Part shown: one piece after another, positions 1 to 8,797 of the stretch
Layout: the number at the start of each line of letters is the position of its first letter
How positions within the stretch are numbered: position 1 is the stretch's first letter
From: Shouchella sp047238345
GTDB lineage: Bacteria > Bacillota > Bacilli > Bacillales > Bacillaceae_D
Assembly: GCF_047238345.1 (NCBI RefSeq)
Contig: NZ_JBDFMQ010000001.1
Span: forward strand, 1,922,001 to 1,986,000
Direction of reading: 5' to 3'
DNA length: 64,000 bases
Position numbers and translations under genes: made by a program
The notes under the pieces: model-generated
Databases searched by the model: none
What the model saw: only the letters and a program-made list of their open reading frames with translations
Told to the model about the DNA's origin: nothing

Positions 1-655
1 CTTTTTCTTTCGTTGGGATTGGTGTTTTTTTTCTAAAACGCTCACTATGAGCATGTGCCTGCTCTACGGTTTTAATTCCATTCCGTTGCCATTCAAATAA
101 AATACGGTCAATATAACGGAAATTTAGTTTACCCGAAATGACCGCTTCTTTTAAGGCAGCTTGAATGAGTGCCAAAGTATGCGTATCTTGATCGATCCAC
201 ATGGAAATGGTCTCTACTTCAATAGGGGATAAAGGGCGTGCGAATTCTTGTTCAAACTGCTGAAACAGTTGGCCTTCCTGTTCAGCCGCTTTGTTTCCAT
301 ATTTTTCGCTTTCCTTTGTTTCCAGATGCTGAATGAGCAGCACCCAAAGTGGTTCGAGCGAACAGTATTCATACATCATATTCGTTTCTTCGTCGCGACT
401 ATTTTTTATAAGTAAAAGCCGTTTCCGTACAAGCTGTCCAATTTTTTCGGCACACTCTTCTACTGAAAGCGTCATTTGTTCACTTAACGTTTGTGGCGTC
501 GGAAATGAATCGCCACTATCAATTAAGCGTTGAATTTGTATTAAAAGAACGAGCTCTGTCTCGTTTATGTTCAGTTTTGCATAATGTTCTAAAAGAAGAT
601 GAGGCACAGTTACTTGTTTTTGCTGAACCCATTTCAATGCTACCATTTCATTCAC
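1..655 (-). CDS. dnaD: DNA replication initiation protein DnaD (3' end outside window)
   Basis: DnaD is a DNA-remodelling primosome component that works with DnaA, DnaB and DnaI in helicase loading at oriC and restart forks. The visible 218 codons contain an N-terminal winged-helix-like domain (about residues 1-100, with the DnaD-like stretch HYAKLNINETELVLLIQ) and the start of the C-terminal DnaD domain (RPLSPIEVETISMW and later KEAVISGKLNFRYIDRIL). The C-terminus runs off the window. I chose the GTG at 653-655 because GAGGTGG lies 5 nt upstream. It lies downstream of asnS as in B. subtilis but behind asnS's own terminator. Confidence 0.92.
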   Translation of the reverse strand, partial: MNEMVALKWVQQKQVTVPHLLLEHYAKLNINETELVLLIQIQRLIDSGDSFPTPQTLSEQMTLSVEECAEKIGQLVRKRLLLIKNSRDEETNMMYEYCSLEPLWVLLIQHLETKESEKYGNKAAEQEGQLFQQFEQEFARPLSPIEVETISMWIDQDTHTLALIQAALKEAVISGKLNFRYIDRILFEWQRNGIKTVEQAHAHSERFRKKTPIPTKEK

Positions 656-732
656 AGTTACCACCTCTAACTCCCTAAGTATAACACGTTTTTCTGCCTC
701 TAGGCAGTAGAAAAGCAGAGCATGATGAACAT

Positions 733-772
733 GAAAAAACCCTTCAACGTAAGTAAATACGTTAAAGGGTTT
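733..772 (-). terminator. Intrinsic terminator after asnS
   Basis: A stem with arms AACCCTT..AACGTA and TACGTT..AAGGGTT (one mismatch) is followed on the minus strand by a run of six T. It starts about 8 nt past the asnS stop and separates asnS from dnaD. Confidence 0.85.
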
Positions 773-780
773 GTCCATTT

Positions 781-2073
781 TTATGGATATAGACGATTTA
801 ATAATCGTGGAAACGCAATCGTTTCACGTACATGTTCAATGCCTGACATCCATGCAACGGTTCGCTCAAGACCTAAACCGAAACCAGAATGGGGCACAGA
901 TCCATATTTTCGAAGATCTAAATACCATTGATACGCTTCTAACGGTAATCCATGTGCTTCAATTTCTTGTTTTAATAAATCATAGTCATGGATTCTCTCA
1001 GAGCCACCAATAATTTCACCGTATCCTTCAGGCGCAATAAGATCTGCACATAGGACAACATCATCACGATCTGAAGCCGGCTGCATATAAAACGGTTTTA
1101 ACGATTTTGGATAATGCGTAATAAATACAGGCTTATCATAATGCTCTGCAAGTGCCGTTTCATGTGGTGAACCAAAATCATCGCCCCACACAATGTCATC
1201 AAAGCCCTTTTTATGTAAAAGCGCAAGGGCATCATCATATTTTATACGTGGAAACGGCCCTTTAATTGCAGCAAGCTTGTCTTTATCACGTTCAAGAAGA
1301 TCAAGCTCCAGCTCACAATGAGTTAACACATGCGCTGCTAAGTGACACACATACGCTTCCTGAATGTCTAAGCTCTCTTCGTGCTCCACAAATGCCATCT
1401 CTGGTTCAATCATCCAGAATTCAATTAAGTGGCGACGGGTTTTTGATTTTTCCGCCCGGAACGTTGGTCCAAATGTGAACACACGGTTCAACGCCATTGC
1501 ACCTGCTTCAGCATAAAGTTGACCACTTTGGGAAAGAAACGCGTCTTCTTCAAAGTATTTTGTGTGAAACAATTCCGACGTTCCTTCTGGTGAACTCCCC
1601 GTCAAGATGGGTGAATCTAATTTTGTAAAGCCATTCGCAAAAAAGTACTCGTAGGTTGCTTTTATGATCTCGTTTCGAATTTTCATGACCGCATGCTGTT
1701 TTTTTGAACGAATCCATAAATGACGGTTATCCATTAAAAATTCCGTTCCATGTGCTTTCGGTGTAATTGGATACCCTTCTGCTTCATGAATGACTTGAAG
1801 ATCGGTCACAGTTAATTCGTAGCCGAATGCAGATCGATCGTCTTCACGAACAACCCCCGTTACATAGAGCGATGTCTCTTGTGTTAACCCTTTTGCTTTT
1901 TGAAAAAGTGCCTCTTCTACATCGGCTTTCACAACGACGCCTTGAATAAAGCCCGTTCCATCGCGAAGTTGTAAGAACGCAATTTTGCCGCTCGAGCGTT
2001 TGTTGGCGAGCCATGCTCCGATTGTTACTTCTTGTTCTACATATTGACCCACTTGGGAAATGGTTGTTTTCAA
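781..2073 (-). CDS. asnS: Asparaginyl-tRNA synthetase
   Basis: AsnS charges tRNA-Asn with asparagine in the cytoplasm. It has an N-terminal OB-fold anticodon-binding domain (about residues 1-100) and a class II catalytic core with motif 2 around FRAEKSKTRRHLIEFW and motif 3 around GFGLGLERTVAW near the C-terminus. The open frame extends to 2157, but the TTG at 2071-2073 gives MKTTISQ, matching the B. subtilis start and 430-residue length, with AGGAGG 10 nt upstream. The in-frame ATG at 2082 abuts that Shine-Dalgarno sequence and cannot use it. In B. subtilis aspB precedes asnS; here ypmB does. Confidence 0.95.
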   Translation of the reverse strand: MKTTISQVGQYVEQEVTIGAWLANKRSSGKIAFLQLRDGTGFIQGVVVKADVEEALFQKAKGLTQETSLYVTGVVREDDRSAFGYELTVTDLQVIHEAEGYPITPKAHGTEFLMDNRHLWIRSKKQHAVMKIRNEIIKATYEYFFANGFTKLDSPILTGSSPEGTSELFHTKYFEEDAFLSQSGQLYAEAGAMALNRVFTFGPTFRAEKSKTRRHLIEFWMIEPEMAFVEHEESLDIQEAYVCHLAAHVLTHCELELDLLERDKDKLAAIKGPFPRIKYDDALALLHKKGFDDIVWGDDFGSPHETALAEHYDKPVFITHYPKSLKPFYMQPASDRDDVVLCADLIAPEGYGEIIGGSERIHDYDLLKQEIEAHGLPLEAYQWYLDLRKYGSVPHSGFGLGLERTVAWMSGIEHVRETIAFPRLLNRLYP

Positions 2074-2122
2074 ATCTTTCATTCCTCCTGAACGTACAAT
2101 TCGTCCTTTATTTCCGACTAAC

Positions 2123-2151
2123 ATTATAACTGAGCGCTTCTTAAAAGTCGA
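2123..2151 (-). promoter_or_regulatory. Sigma-A promoter of asnS
   Basis: On the minus strand TCGACT is followed after 17 bp by a perfect TATAAT, placing transcription start about 45 nt before the asnS start. The short leader leaves no room for a T-box. Confidence 0.7.
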
Positions 2152-2163
2152 TAGCACTCCATT

Positions 2164-2658
2164 TTAAGGCGCTGTATGAATGCTGTAACTTTTTAAATAC
2201 TCACCTGTCTCAAACAACGTATAATAAAATACTCGTGAGCCATTTGTCACGTAGGTAAATTCATAAACAGGCTGTCCATTTTCAATCCCCAGTTGGATGG
2301 ATTCAAACGACGCCACATTTAACTCTTCTGCTACAGTATCAACCATTTCATTTTTTTCTACACCATCTTCTTGGTTAAACAGATAGTATTCTTCTGTTTC
2401 TTCCCAATCTTGGTTCATAAATAACAGTTGATTTTCGTTTTCTTCATTCGCACCAGATAAGACCCAGTAGCTTTCTCCGCCATGGTAGTAGGTAACATCA
2501 TCAACTTGCGTTAACATTTCTTCACTTAAAGCAAGAGATGCACCATCTTCCGCTTCCGCTAACAAAGGGGATCGGATCGTTTGGTACAGCCAAATACTTA
2601 ACCCGCTTACGAGAAAAATGCCTGTTATTAAAGCAATATAAATGCCTTTACGTCTCAT
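2164..2658 (-). CDS. ypmB: YpmB/TseB-like cell wall elongation regulator
   Basis: A 164-residue protein with one N-terminal membrane anchor (about residues 6-26) and an extracytoplasmic acidic domain of the DUF5590/YpmB family. The family member TseB in B. subtilis affects the elongation penicillin-binding protein PBP2A; that role is family knowledge, not visible here. It follows ypmA with 8 bp between them, so the two are probably co-transcribed. The position next to ypmA and asnS matches B. subtilis. Confidence 0.85.
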   Translation of the reverse strand: MRRKGIYIALITGIFLVSGLSIWLYQTIRSPLLAEAEDGASLALSEEMLTQVDDVTYYHGGESYWVLSGANEENENQLLFMNQDWEETEEYYLFNQEDGVEKNEMVDTVAEELNVASFESIQLGIENGQPVYEFTYVTNGSRVFYYTLFETGEYLKSYSIHTAP

Positions 2659-2666
2659 AGTTCCCT

Positions 2667-2846
2667 CTACACTTCATAAATGGTAAACACAATTTTTTCT
2701 TGATCTTTTTCATCGAGCGCAAACCCAAACGTTAAGCCTTTATCTTTTAACGTGCGATTTAATTGATCAACCACCTTATAAAAATCATCTGTACGGTCAA
2801 CCGTAACAGTTGATAAAACTTTCATTTTTGTATCTGCATTTTCCAT
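2667..2846 (-). CDS. ypmA: YpmA family small protein (DUF4264)
   Basis: A 59-residue protein whose core (KVLSTVTVDRTDDFYKVVD and QLNRTLKDKGLTFGFALD) aligns with B. subtilis YpmA and ends in IVFTIYEV. Function is unknown. I chose the ATG at 2844-2846 because it gives an N-terminus like the family; a second ATG lies at 2825. The Shine-Dalgarno sequence is weak. It sits directly upstream of ypmB, as in B. subtilis. Confidence 0.82.
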   Translation of the reverse strand: MENADTKMKVLSTVTVDRTDDFYKVVDQLNRTLKDKGLTFGFALDEKDQEKIVFTIYEV

Positions 2847-2976
2847 TTTTTCTTCACTCGCCTCTCTACGTTAAAGTATACCAACCAATATCTAGACTTC
2901 TCCACAAACTTTACTAAACATAGCCTGTCTTCTTCGTGGCAAAATAGTACTACGCCAGCAGAAGGGGGGCGTTCAA

Positions 2977-3156
2977 ATGGAACAAAACGGCTTAGCCGAT
3001 TGGTTTCAGCAACATAAGGACGAGTGGTCCTTACTTCGCAGAGGAAACCAAACGTTGGAAGACATTTGCTGTTTTCCATTAAAGCAAACAGTGTTTCCTG
3101 CTGTCTTTTATCCAACAACTGCAAGTGCAGAGGATATGCAGGCTGAAATCGATTAA
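2977..3156 (+). CDS. Unrecognised 59-residue protein on the plus strand
   Basis: An ATG preceded by the strong ribosome binding site AAGGGGGG (6 nt spacing) opens a 59-codon frame ending at TAA. The product starts MEQNGLADWFQQ, contains an adjacent cysteine pair (EDICCFPLKQ) and ends acidic (SAEDMQAEID); no signal peptide or membrane segment is seen. I do not recognise a family. Support for a real gene comes from the Shine-Dalgarno sequence, a coding-like composition and a plus-oriented intrinsic terminator 45 bp downstream, all running against the surrounding minus-strand genes. Confidence 0.58.
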   Translation: MEQNGLADWFQQHKDEWSLLRRGNQTLEDICCFPLKQTVFPAVFYPTTASAEDMQAEID

Positions 3157-3201
3157 AAACCTTCTACCTACACCTCACGACGCTGCCGTATGTAGCGTTT
3201 T

Positions 3202-3232
3202 GCTTATCGACAAGATCGATAAGCTTTTTTTT
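3202..3232 (+). terminator. Intrinsic terminator for the plus-strand small gene
   Basis: A perfect 9-bp stem (GCTTATCGA/TCGATAAGC) with loop CAAGA is followed by a run of T on the plus strand. The minus side has no comparable T run, so it serves the plus-strand 59-codon gene. Confidence 0.75.
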
Positions 3233-3294
3233 ATAACGATATATGGAAAATGTATCAAAGGAGCTCATGCTTTTCAAGCTAAACAGCAAGAACC

Positions 3295-4599
3295 TCACCC
3301 TTTTTTTGTTTGAATATGGCGTTTTGCTTCAAACAAAACTTTTTCTTTATCCATCGTAGTAAACGATTTGTTTTCATAAAGTGGCTTTCCTTGCACGTAC
3401 ATATCAGTTACATCTGTTCCTTTCGCAGAGAAAACAAGATGAGAAACAAGATTTTCTTCTGGTAAAAAGTGAGCTTGATGTGGAGAAAGCATAATAAAAT
3501 CGGCTTCATACCCTTCAACTAACGCACCCACATTCTTTTGAAACAAAGCTTTTGCACCATTTACCGTCGCCATTTGTAACCCTTCGTACGTTGTAACAAG
3601 ATCTGCTTGTTCGTTAACCCCTCGTTGTAGCAAGACAGCGAAACGCATTTGCTCAAACAAATCTAAATGGTTATTTGATGCAACAGAATCTGTTCCGAGC
3701 GAAACGGGAATATCATGCTTTAGCATTGACGCAACTTGCGCGACGCCAGAACCTAATTTTAAATTGCTCATCGGGTTATGAGAAATCATGGCACCATGCT
3801 TCTGAATGAGTTCAAAATGTTGCTCGTACATATGAACACAGTGAGCGAATAACCAGTCTGTACCTTCTAATAAACGCCGCTCTTCTAATAACTCTAACGG
3901 GTGCATACCGTGTTGATCCATATAATCGTGAATTTCTTTTCTTGTTTCAGCAAGATGCATATGGACAGGCAAATGTTCATTTCGTGCAGCTTCCACAATT
4001 CGTTCAATGTAATCCGGCGGGCATGTATATGGCGCATGAGGCGCTAACATCGTTTGAATACGACCGTTTCCTGCTCCACGATAAGAAGTCGCAAATGCTA
4101 GTGACTCCGCTAATTTTTCATCTTGTTCTTCTTTTGAACAGAGTCCAATAACCGATCGCATTAAAGTAGCACGTAATCCTACTTTTTCAATTTCCTCAGC
4201 AAAAGCTGGTAACCCTAGATGATACATATCAACAAATGAGGTTGTACCCGATTCGATCATTTCAATCATGCTGATGTCTCTGGCCACTTTTAAAGTCTGC
4301 GAATCAAATTGCCTCTCATTCGGCCATATTGACTGTTCTAACCAATCTTGTAATGGCTGATCGTCATTTATTCCTCTTAGCAAAGACATGCCAGGATGTC
4401 CGTGGGTGTTCACCAAACCTGGCATTAGCCATTTTCCATTCGCATTTATAACGGATGTAGCTTCTTTTTCTTGAGCTGAAGGGTCGCCTGAACGAATTGT
4501 GACGATTTCTGTGTGATTGAACCGAATGTAGCCGTGATCAATCACCGTTTCCTCATTATCCATCGTAATGATTTTTGCATTAAAAATGAGTGTATCCAC
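3295..4599 (-). CDS. mtaD: Amidohydrolase, likely 5'-methylthioadenosine/S-adenosylhomocysteine deaminase
   Basis: A 434-residue metal-dependent hydrolase of the cytosine/guanine deaminase-like group. The metal ligands are visible: HxH at H66/H68 (NTHGHPG), a later HMHLAE, then SHNPMSN and SLGTDSVASN. MtaD-type enzymes deaminate MTA and SAH to the inosyl forms in sulfur salvage; exact substrate cannot be read from sequence and other ammelide/chlorohydrolase-type members are similar. It starts at GTG with AGGAGG 7 nt upstream and overlaps the dinG stop by one base, so translation is probably coupled. B. subtilis has no such gene at this place. Confidence 0.78.
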   Translation of the reverse strand: MDTLIFNAKIITMDNEETVIDHGYIRFNHTEIVTIRSGDPSAQEKEATSVINANGKWLMPGLVNTHGHPGMSLLRGINDDQPLQDWLEQSIWPNERQFDSQTLKVARDISMIEMIESGTTSFVDMYHLGLPAFAEEIEKVGLRATLMRSVIGLCSKEEQDEKLAESLAFATSYRGAGNGRIQTMLAPHAPYTCPPDYIERIVEAARNEHLPVHMHLAETRKEIHDYMDQHGMHPLELLEERRLLEGTDWLFAHCVHMYEQHFELIQKHGAMISHNPMSNLKLGSGVAQVASMLKHDIPVSLGTDSVASNNHLDLFEQMRFAVLLQRGVNEQADLVTTYEGLQMATVNGAKALFQKNVGALVEGYEADFIMLSPHQAHFLPEENLVSHLVFSAKGTDVTDMYVQGKPLYENKSFTTMDKEKVLFEAKRHIQTKKG

Positions 4600-7394
4600 T
4601 ATCGTTCCTCCTGATTATTGACATGCTCTTGAAGTAGCTGCTCAAATTTCCCTTCATAAACCGGTGTTGTCGGCAATGACTCTAAAAATGTCTTTCCATA
4701 TCGCGTTGTGACAACACGTCTATCAAAAATGAAGAAATTACCTCTGTCAGTCGTTGTTCGAATTAAACGGCCAAACCCTTGGCGAAAACGAATAACGGCT
4801 TGGGGTAAAGATAGATCTGTGAACGGATTCTCACCATTTTCTTTTGCCGCATTAATTTGTGCACGGGTTAACGGTTGATTTGGAGGTGAAAACGGCAGCC
4901 GCACAATAATTAAGTGTTCGAGTGCATCACCTGCTAGATCAATGCCTTCCCAAAAGCTATTTGTACCAAATAAAATACTCGAACCACTTGTTTGTTTAAA
5001 TAATTTCAATAGACGTGATCGAGAACCACTAGTGATCCCTTGACCGATCAGCGTAAAACAATGATCTTCATCTAAATCTTTTACGTACTGATAAACTTGT
5101 TTGAGCATATCGTAAGACGTAAACAGAACAAGTGACTTTTTATGTGTCGCATCCGTTAACCGCCACAGTTTTATGGCAACATCCTGAATAAACAGTTGAT
5201 CATTTTGACCTCGAACATCAGGAATATCTGTCGGAATAAGCACGTTTAGTTGTTTGTCATAAGAAAACGGCGAAGCAATTTGCTTCGTTCGCACGCCGAA
5301 ATCCTCTAGCCCCAAGCGCTTTAACGCATAATCAAATGATTGTTTTATCGTTAACGTTGCTGATGTTAAAACAACACTTTTCTTTTTCGCAAAAAACTCA
5401 TCTGCTAAGCGATCATGAATGCGAATTGGCTTAGCGTACAAATACGTCGCATTTTTTGCCCCTTTTGGCTCTACTTCAATCCAATACACATAGTCCTCAT
5501 CGTATTCCAATAACAACTCATAAAGCTGGGTAATTTCTTCTTCGAATGAAGCCATCATTGATTTAAAGTTAGCGAAAGATGATTGTTGTTGATAGTCAAG
5601 CTCATCATTCGTTTCTTGATTGAGCTGCGTTAAAAATTGTTTAAGAACAGATTGACTACTCATTTGAACCCGCATCGCGCATTCTAAGATGCCTTGCCAA
5701 AGCAAACCTTCTTCATTAAAACTTTTATACACATAACTTACTCGCCCAATGTCGGTTGCTTCTGTTTGCCTTTCGTTCACAAAAGCATGAAGCATGCGAA
5801 ATAATTCTTCAACATCATCTTTTATTTCTGTTAAGACAGCCATGCTGTCCTTCTCCATTTGTGCAAAAGTCTCATTTTGCTGATGTTGGCTAAAGAACTG
5901 CAACAAACGCGATAACGAGAAACCGATGGATAAATGATTAACAGACAACCCAAAATAATCAATGGCGGTTTCTTCGAGATGATGGGCTTCATCAATGACA
6001 GCATGACTATAGGTTGGGATTATCGCTCTTTTTTGATGAACATCTGTCATTAACAACGCATGGTTAACAATAATGACATCTGCTTGTTTTGCTACTTTTC
6101 TAGAACGATGAAAGAAGCACCGTGAAAACCAAGGATTGAACCGACCTAAATCAGAGGAGGCATCGCTTTGCACCGTGCGCCAAAATAATTGACCACCGCT
6201 TGATAAATTTATTTCTTCTACATCACCTGTAGACGTTTCTAAAAGCCAAACAAGAATTTGTGCTTTGGTTAATTGAACATCGTATGACCCGTCTTCACGA
6301 TCTAAAATCGCCTCTTCAAACTTTCTTAAATCTAAATAATGCTGTCTTCCTTTTAACACTGCTACATTTACTGAAATGCCTAATGCATTTTTTATTAGCT
6401 TAAGGTCTTTTTTCAACAGTTGCTCTTGTAAAGGGATCGAATAAGTGGAAAGAACGACTGGCTTTTGAGTCTGTTTCGCGTAGTAAATACTTGGAATTAA
6501 GTACCCTAATGTTTTGCCTGTACCTGTTCCTGCTTCAATTAGCGCATGCGCGTAATCTGAGAACGCGTCATAGACAGCACTCGCCATTTCTTCTTGTCCA
6601 ACACGGACTTCATAATGCTCAAACTGGCTTGCAAGGGTCCCATCTTTTGAGAAGAGTTGTTTTTCAAATGCTTCGAATGTATCCGGCAAAGCTTCTTTCT
6701 CTTTTTCTTTCTCATCATGTATGACACGCTTTAATGCAAGTTGCCTAAACACATCCACTGTTTCATCTTCTTGGTTCAGTTCTTTTAAAGCACGGTCTAT
6801 GCCTTGGTCAATTAAAAAAGCCCAATCACTCTTTAAAGACAGCGTTACTTTTTTTAACACTTGTAACGTAATTAATGGAAGCTGTAAGAGCTTTTTATGT
6901 AAAAAGATAAACAGTTCCGCCGTCATTTCAGCGTCACTGTCAGCTTGGTGAGGCCTTGAATGATCCATATCAAAATAAACGGTTAGATCAGACAATTTAT
7001 AACTATCTAATGTAGGTAACAAGGCTCGACTTAATTCCACCGTATCAATGGTAAAGCAGGTTGGAAATGAATAGCCAACACGTTCCAACTGCTTCTTTAA
7101 AAATCCTTTATCAAACGGAACATTATGCGCAACAAAATGACTTCCTTCTAAAAATGCAAGGACCTCCACAGCTACTTCTTCAAATGTAGGGGCACCTTTT
7201 ACATGTTCTTCAGAAATTCCCGTTAACTCAGTGATAAAAGGGGGAATATCACAAAGCGGATCGACAAACGTTGAAAATCGATCTGTAATTCGATGACCTT
7301 CCACCTTTACAGCTCCAATTTGGATAATCCGTGCTCCTTGATCAGGAGAATTCCCTGTTGTCTCCAAATCAAGCACGACATAAGACTGTGACAC
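4599..7394 (-). CDS. dinG: DinG-type protein: DnaQ-like 3'-5' exonuclease fused to superfamily 2 helicase domain
   Basis: A 931-residue protein with an N-terminal DEDDh exonuclease (DLETTG at 9-14, HNVPFDKGFL, PHQADSDAE) and an XPD-like helicase core (Walker A EAGTGTGKT, DEAH box, and C-terminal GSSILFGTNSFWEGIDL and RFRQGFGRLIRT). Gram-positive DinG acts on DNA as a nuclease; whether it unwinds varies. Between Walker A and DEAH only one cysteine is present (FSRCFFHR), so it lacks the four-cysteine Fe-S cluster of E. coli DinG. Start is GTG with AGGTG upstream. Confidence 0.92.
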   Translation of the reverse strand: MSQSYVVLDLETTGNSPDQGARIIQIGAVKVEGHRITDRFSTFVDPLCDIPPFITELTGISEEHVKGAPTFEEVAVEVLAFLEGSHFVAHNVPFDKGFLKKQLERVGYSFPTCFTIDTVELSRALLPTLDSYKLSDLTVYFDMDHSRPHQADSDAEMTAELFIFLHKKLLQLPLITLQVLKKVTLSLKSDWAFLIDQGIDRALKELNQEDETVDVFRQLALKRVIHDEKEKEKEALPDTFEAFEKQLFSKDGTLASQFEHYEVRVGQEEMASAVYDAFSDYAHALIEAGTGTGKTLGYLIPSIYYAKQTQKPVVLSTYSIPLQEQLLKKDLKLIKNALGISVNVAVLKGRQHYLDLRKFEEAILDREDGSYDVQLTKAQILVWLLETSTGDVEEINLSSGGQLFWRTVQSDASSDLGRFNPWFSRCFFHRSRKVAKQADVIIVNHALLMTDVHQKRAIIPTYSHAVIDEAHHLEETAIDYFGLSVNHLSIGFSLSRLLQFFSQHQQNETFAQMEKDSMAVLTEIKDDVEELFRMLHAFVNERQTEATDIGRVSYVYKSFNEEGLLWQGILECAMRVQMSSQSVLKQFLTQLNQETNDELDYQQQSSFANFKSMMASFEEEITQLYELLLEYDEDYVYWIEVEPKGAKNATYLYAKPIRIHDRLADEFFAKKKSVVLTSATLTIKQSFDYALKRLGLEDFGVRTKQIASPFSYDKQLNVLIPTDIPDVRGQNDQLFIQDVAIKLWRLTDATHKKSLVLFTSYDMLKQVYQYVKDLDEDHCFTLIGQGITSGSRSRLLKLFKQTSGSSILFGTNSFWEGIDLAGDALEHLIIVRLPFSPPNQPLTRAQINAAKENGENPFTDLSLPQAVIRFRQGFGRLIRTTTDRGNFFIFDRRVVTTRYGKTFLESLPTTPVYEGKFEQLLQEHVNNQEER

Positions 7395-7421
7395 TTCTAC
7401 ACCTCAATTCAAAACCCGGCC

Positions 7422-8348
7422 TTACTTCATTGTTGCTTGAATCCATTCATACGATTTTTTCGCTTCCGGGTCGGTATGGCCAAGTTCACTTAATAAATGA
7501 ACCGCTCTTTCATCGCCAGATAATGCTTTATTCCAAGCAAATCCATGTAGCCAACGTGGTTCTTTGCCTGATTGTATCATTAAATGCTCATATGCATAAC
7601 ACGCTAGCTCATGTTCGCCTATCCATTCCATTAAGTGCGCTACAGCGACTAACGCTGTTTGCTCATGAAGATTTTCAATGACTTGTAAAAAAGCTGCCCG
7701 AGCTTCTTCCAACTCACCTCCTTGCACAAGAGACAGAGCTAATGCGTAAAGACCATCAATATCCTCTACGTGGTAAGCATAGTGTCGAAAACATGTAGTC
7801 GCGTATTCGTAATTCCCTAACGTAAAATAGCAGACACCTAAATTATACATGAGTTCATGATTTTCTGCTAAGGGTTGCGCTTTTTCTAAATACTGAATAG
7901 CCGTCTCGATATCATTTTGAACAATGGCAATCAACCCTAGTCCTTTATACGCCAAATGCGTCATTAACGCTGGTGTTTCTAAGAACAGTACATACTGGAA
8001 TTGCGCTTCGCTCTCTGCTAAATCATTTTGATACAAGGAAGCATAGCCTACATACAAACAGCGTATTCCGTCCTTTTCCACATGCTCTTCTTGTTTTAAT
8101 TGCGCACACGCTTCTTGAAACTGACCTTGATCAAACAAGATTGTTCCTTTAGATTGATACTGATATAAGTGAGCTTCCTCTTTGACTTTACGCTTCAACT
8201 CCTGCATAGATTCATCCAATGATCCCCATGTCGTCAACAGCAGCTCAACCTTTTCCTCTAACGTATCCATTTGCTTCGTTTGTTGTTTAAGCGGTAACGC
8301 CCATACTGATTCATACAAGCTGTACCATTCGTTTAACCATTCTTTCAA
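7422..8348 (-). CDS. Tetratricopeptide repeat protein of unknown function
   Basis: About 308 residues built mostly of TPR-like helical repeats (for example YKGLGLIAIVQNDIETAIQ and YNLGVCYFTLGNYEYATTC), with no signal peptide or catalytic domain. Such proteins are protein-binding scaffolds; the partner is unknown. The frame opens further upstream to 8390, but TTG at 8346-8348 has GGGAGGGG 6 nt upstream and gives MKEWLNEW, so I take that start. It lies between panD and dinG, where B. subtilis has no gene. Confidence 0.82.
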   Translation of the reverse strand: MKEWLNEWYSLYESVWALPLKQQTKQMDTLEEKVELLLTTWGSLDESMQELKRKVKEEAHLYQYQSKGTILFDQGQFQEACAQLKQEEHVEKDGIRCLYVGYASLYQNDLAESEAQFQYVLFLETPALMTHLAYKGLGLIAIVQNDIETAIQYLEKAQPLAENHELMYNLGVCYFTLGNYEYATTCFRHYAYHVEDIDGLYALALSLVQGGELEEARAAFLQVIENLHEQTALVAVAHLMEWIGEHELACYAYEHLMIQSGKEPRWLHGFAWNKALSGDERAVHLLSELGHTDPEAKKSYEWIQATMK

Positions 8349-8413
8349 AAAAATCCCCTCCCAGCAATATGCTCTACTCACAGTTTGCATGTTTATGGGA
8401 GGGAATATTCGAT

Positions 8414-8797
8414 TTATAAGACGGTAGAAGCTGGTTCTGTTCCTAACATTTCTACAATCGTATTGGTTTCGTCTAAAATGGCCACTTTAGGAGTGTGCAC
8501 AAGGGCTTCTTTATTTTCAAGCATGACGTAACTCAAAATAATAATCACGTCCCCAGGCTGAACTTTTCGTGCAGCTGCACCATTTAAACAAATTTCTCCT
8601 GTGCCACGTTTTCCTTTTATGATATATGTTTCAAATCGCTCACCATTGTTGTTATTAACGATTTGTACTTTTTCATTCTCAATCAGATCGACGGCATCTA
8701 GAAGATCTTCATCAATCGTAATACTGCCAACATAATTTAAATTTGATTCGGTTACACGCGCGCGGTGTAATTTTGCTTTCATCATTGTTCGATACAT
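8414..8797 (-). CDS. panD: Aspartate 1-decarboxylase
   Basis: PanD makes beta-alanine from aspartate for pantothenate synthesis. The 127-residue proenzyme carries the self-cleavage site Gly24-Ser25 (YVGS) that yields the pyruvoyl group, plus the conserved GEICLNGAAARKVQPGD segment. Its start overlaps the panC stop by one base, giving the order panB-panC-panD with tight coupling. Usual length for the family. Confidence 0.97.
   Translation of the reverse strand: MYRTMMKAKLHRARVTESNLNYVGSITIDEDLLDAVDLIENEKVQIVNNNNGERFETYIIKGKRGTGEICLNGAAARKVQPGDVIIILSYVMLENKEALVHTPKVAILDETNTIVEMLGTEPASTVL

Noticed and set aside
2074..2163. A possible T-box upstream of asnS
   Set aside because: The leader after the promoter is under 50 nt with no T-box elements.
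2822..3124. A 100-codon minus-strand ORF overlapping ypmA and the plus-strand small gene
   Set aside because: No ribosome binding site, composition unlike a protein and it overlaps two better supported genes.
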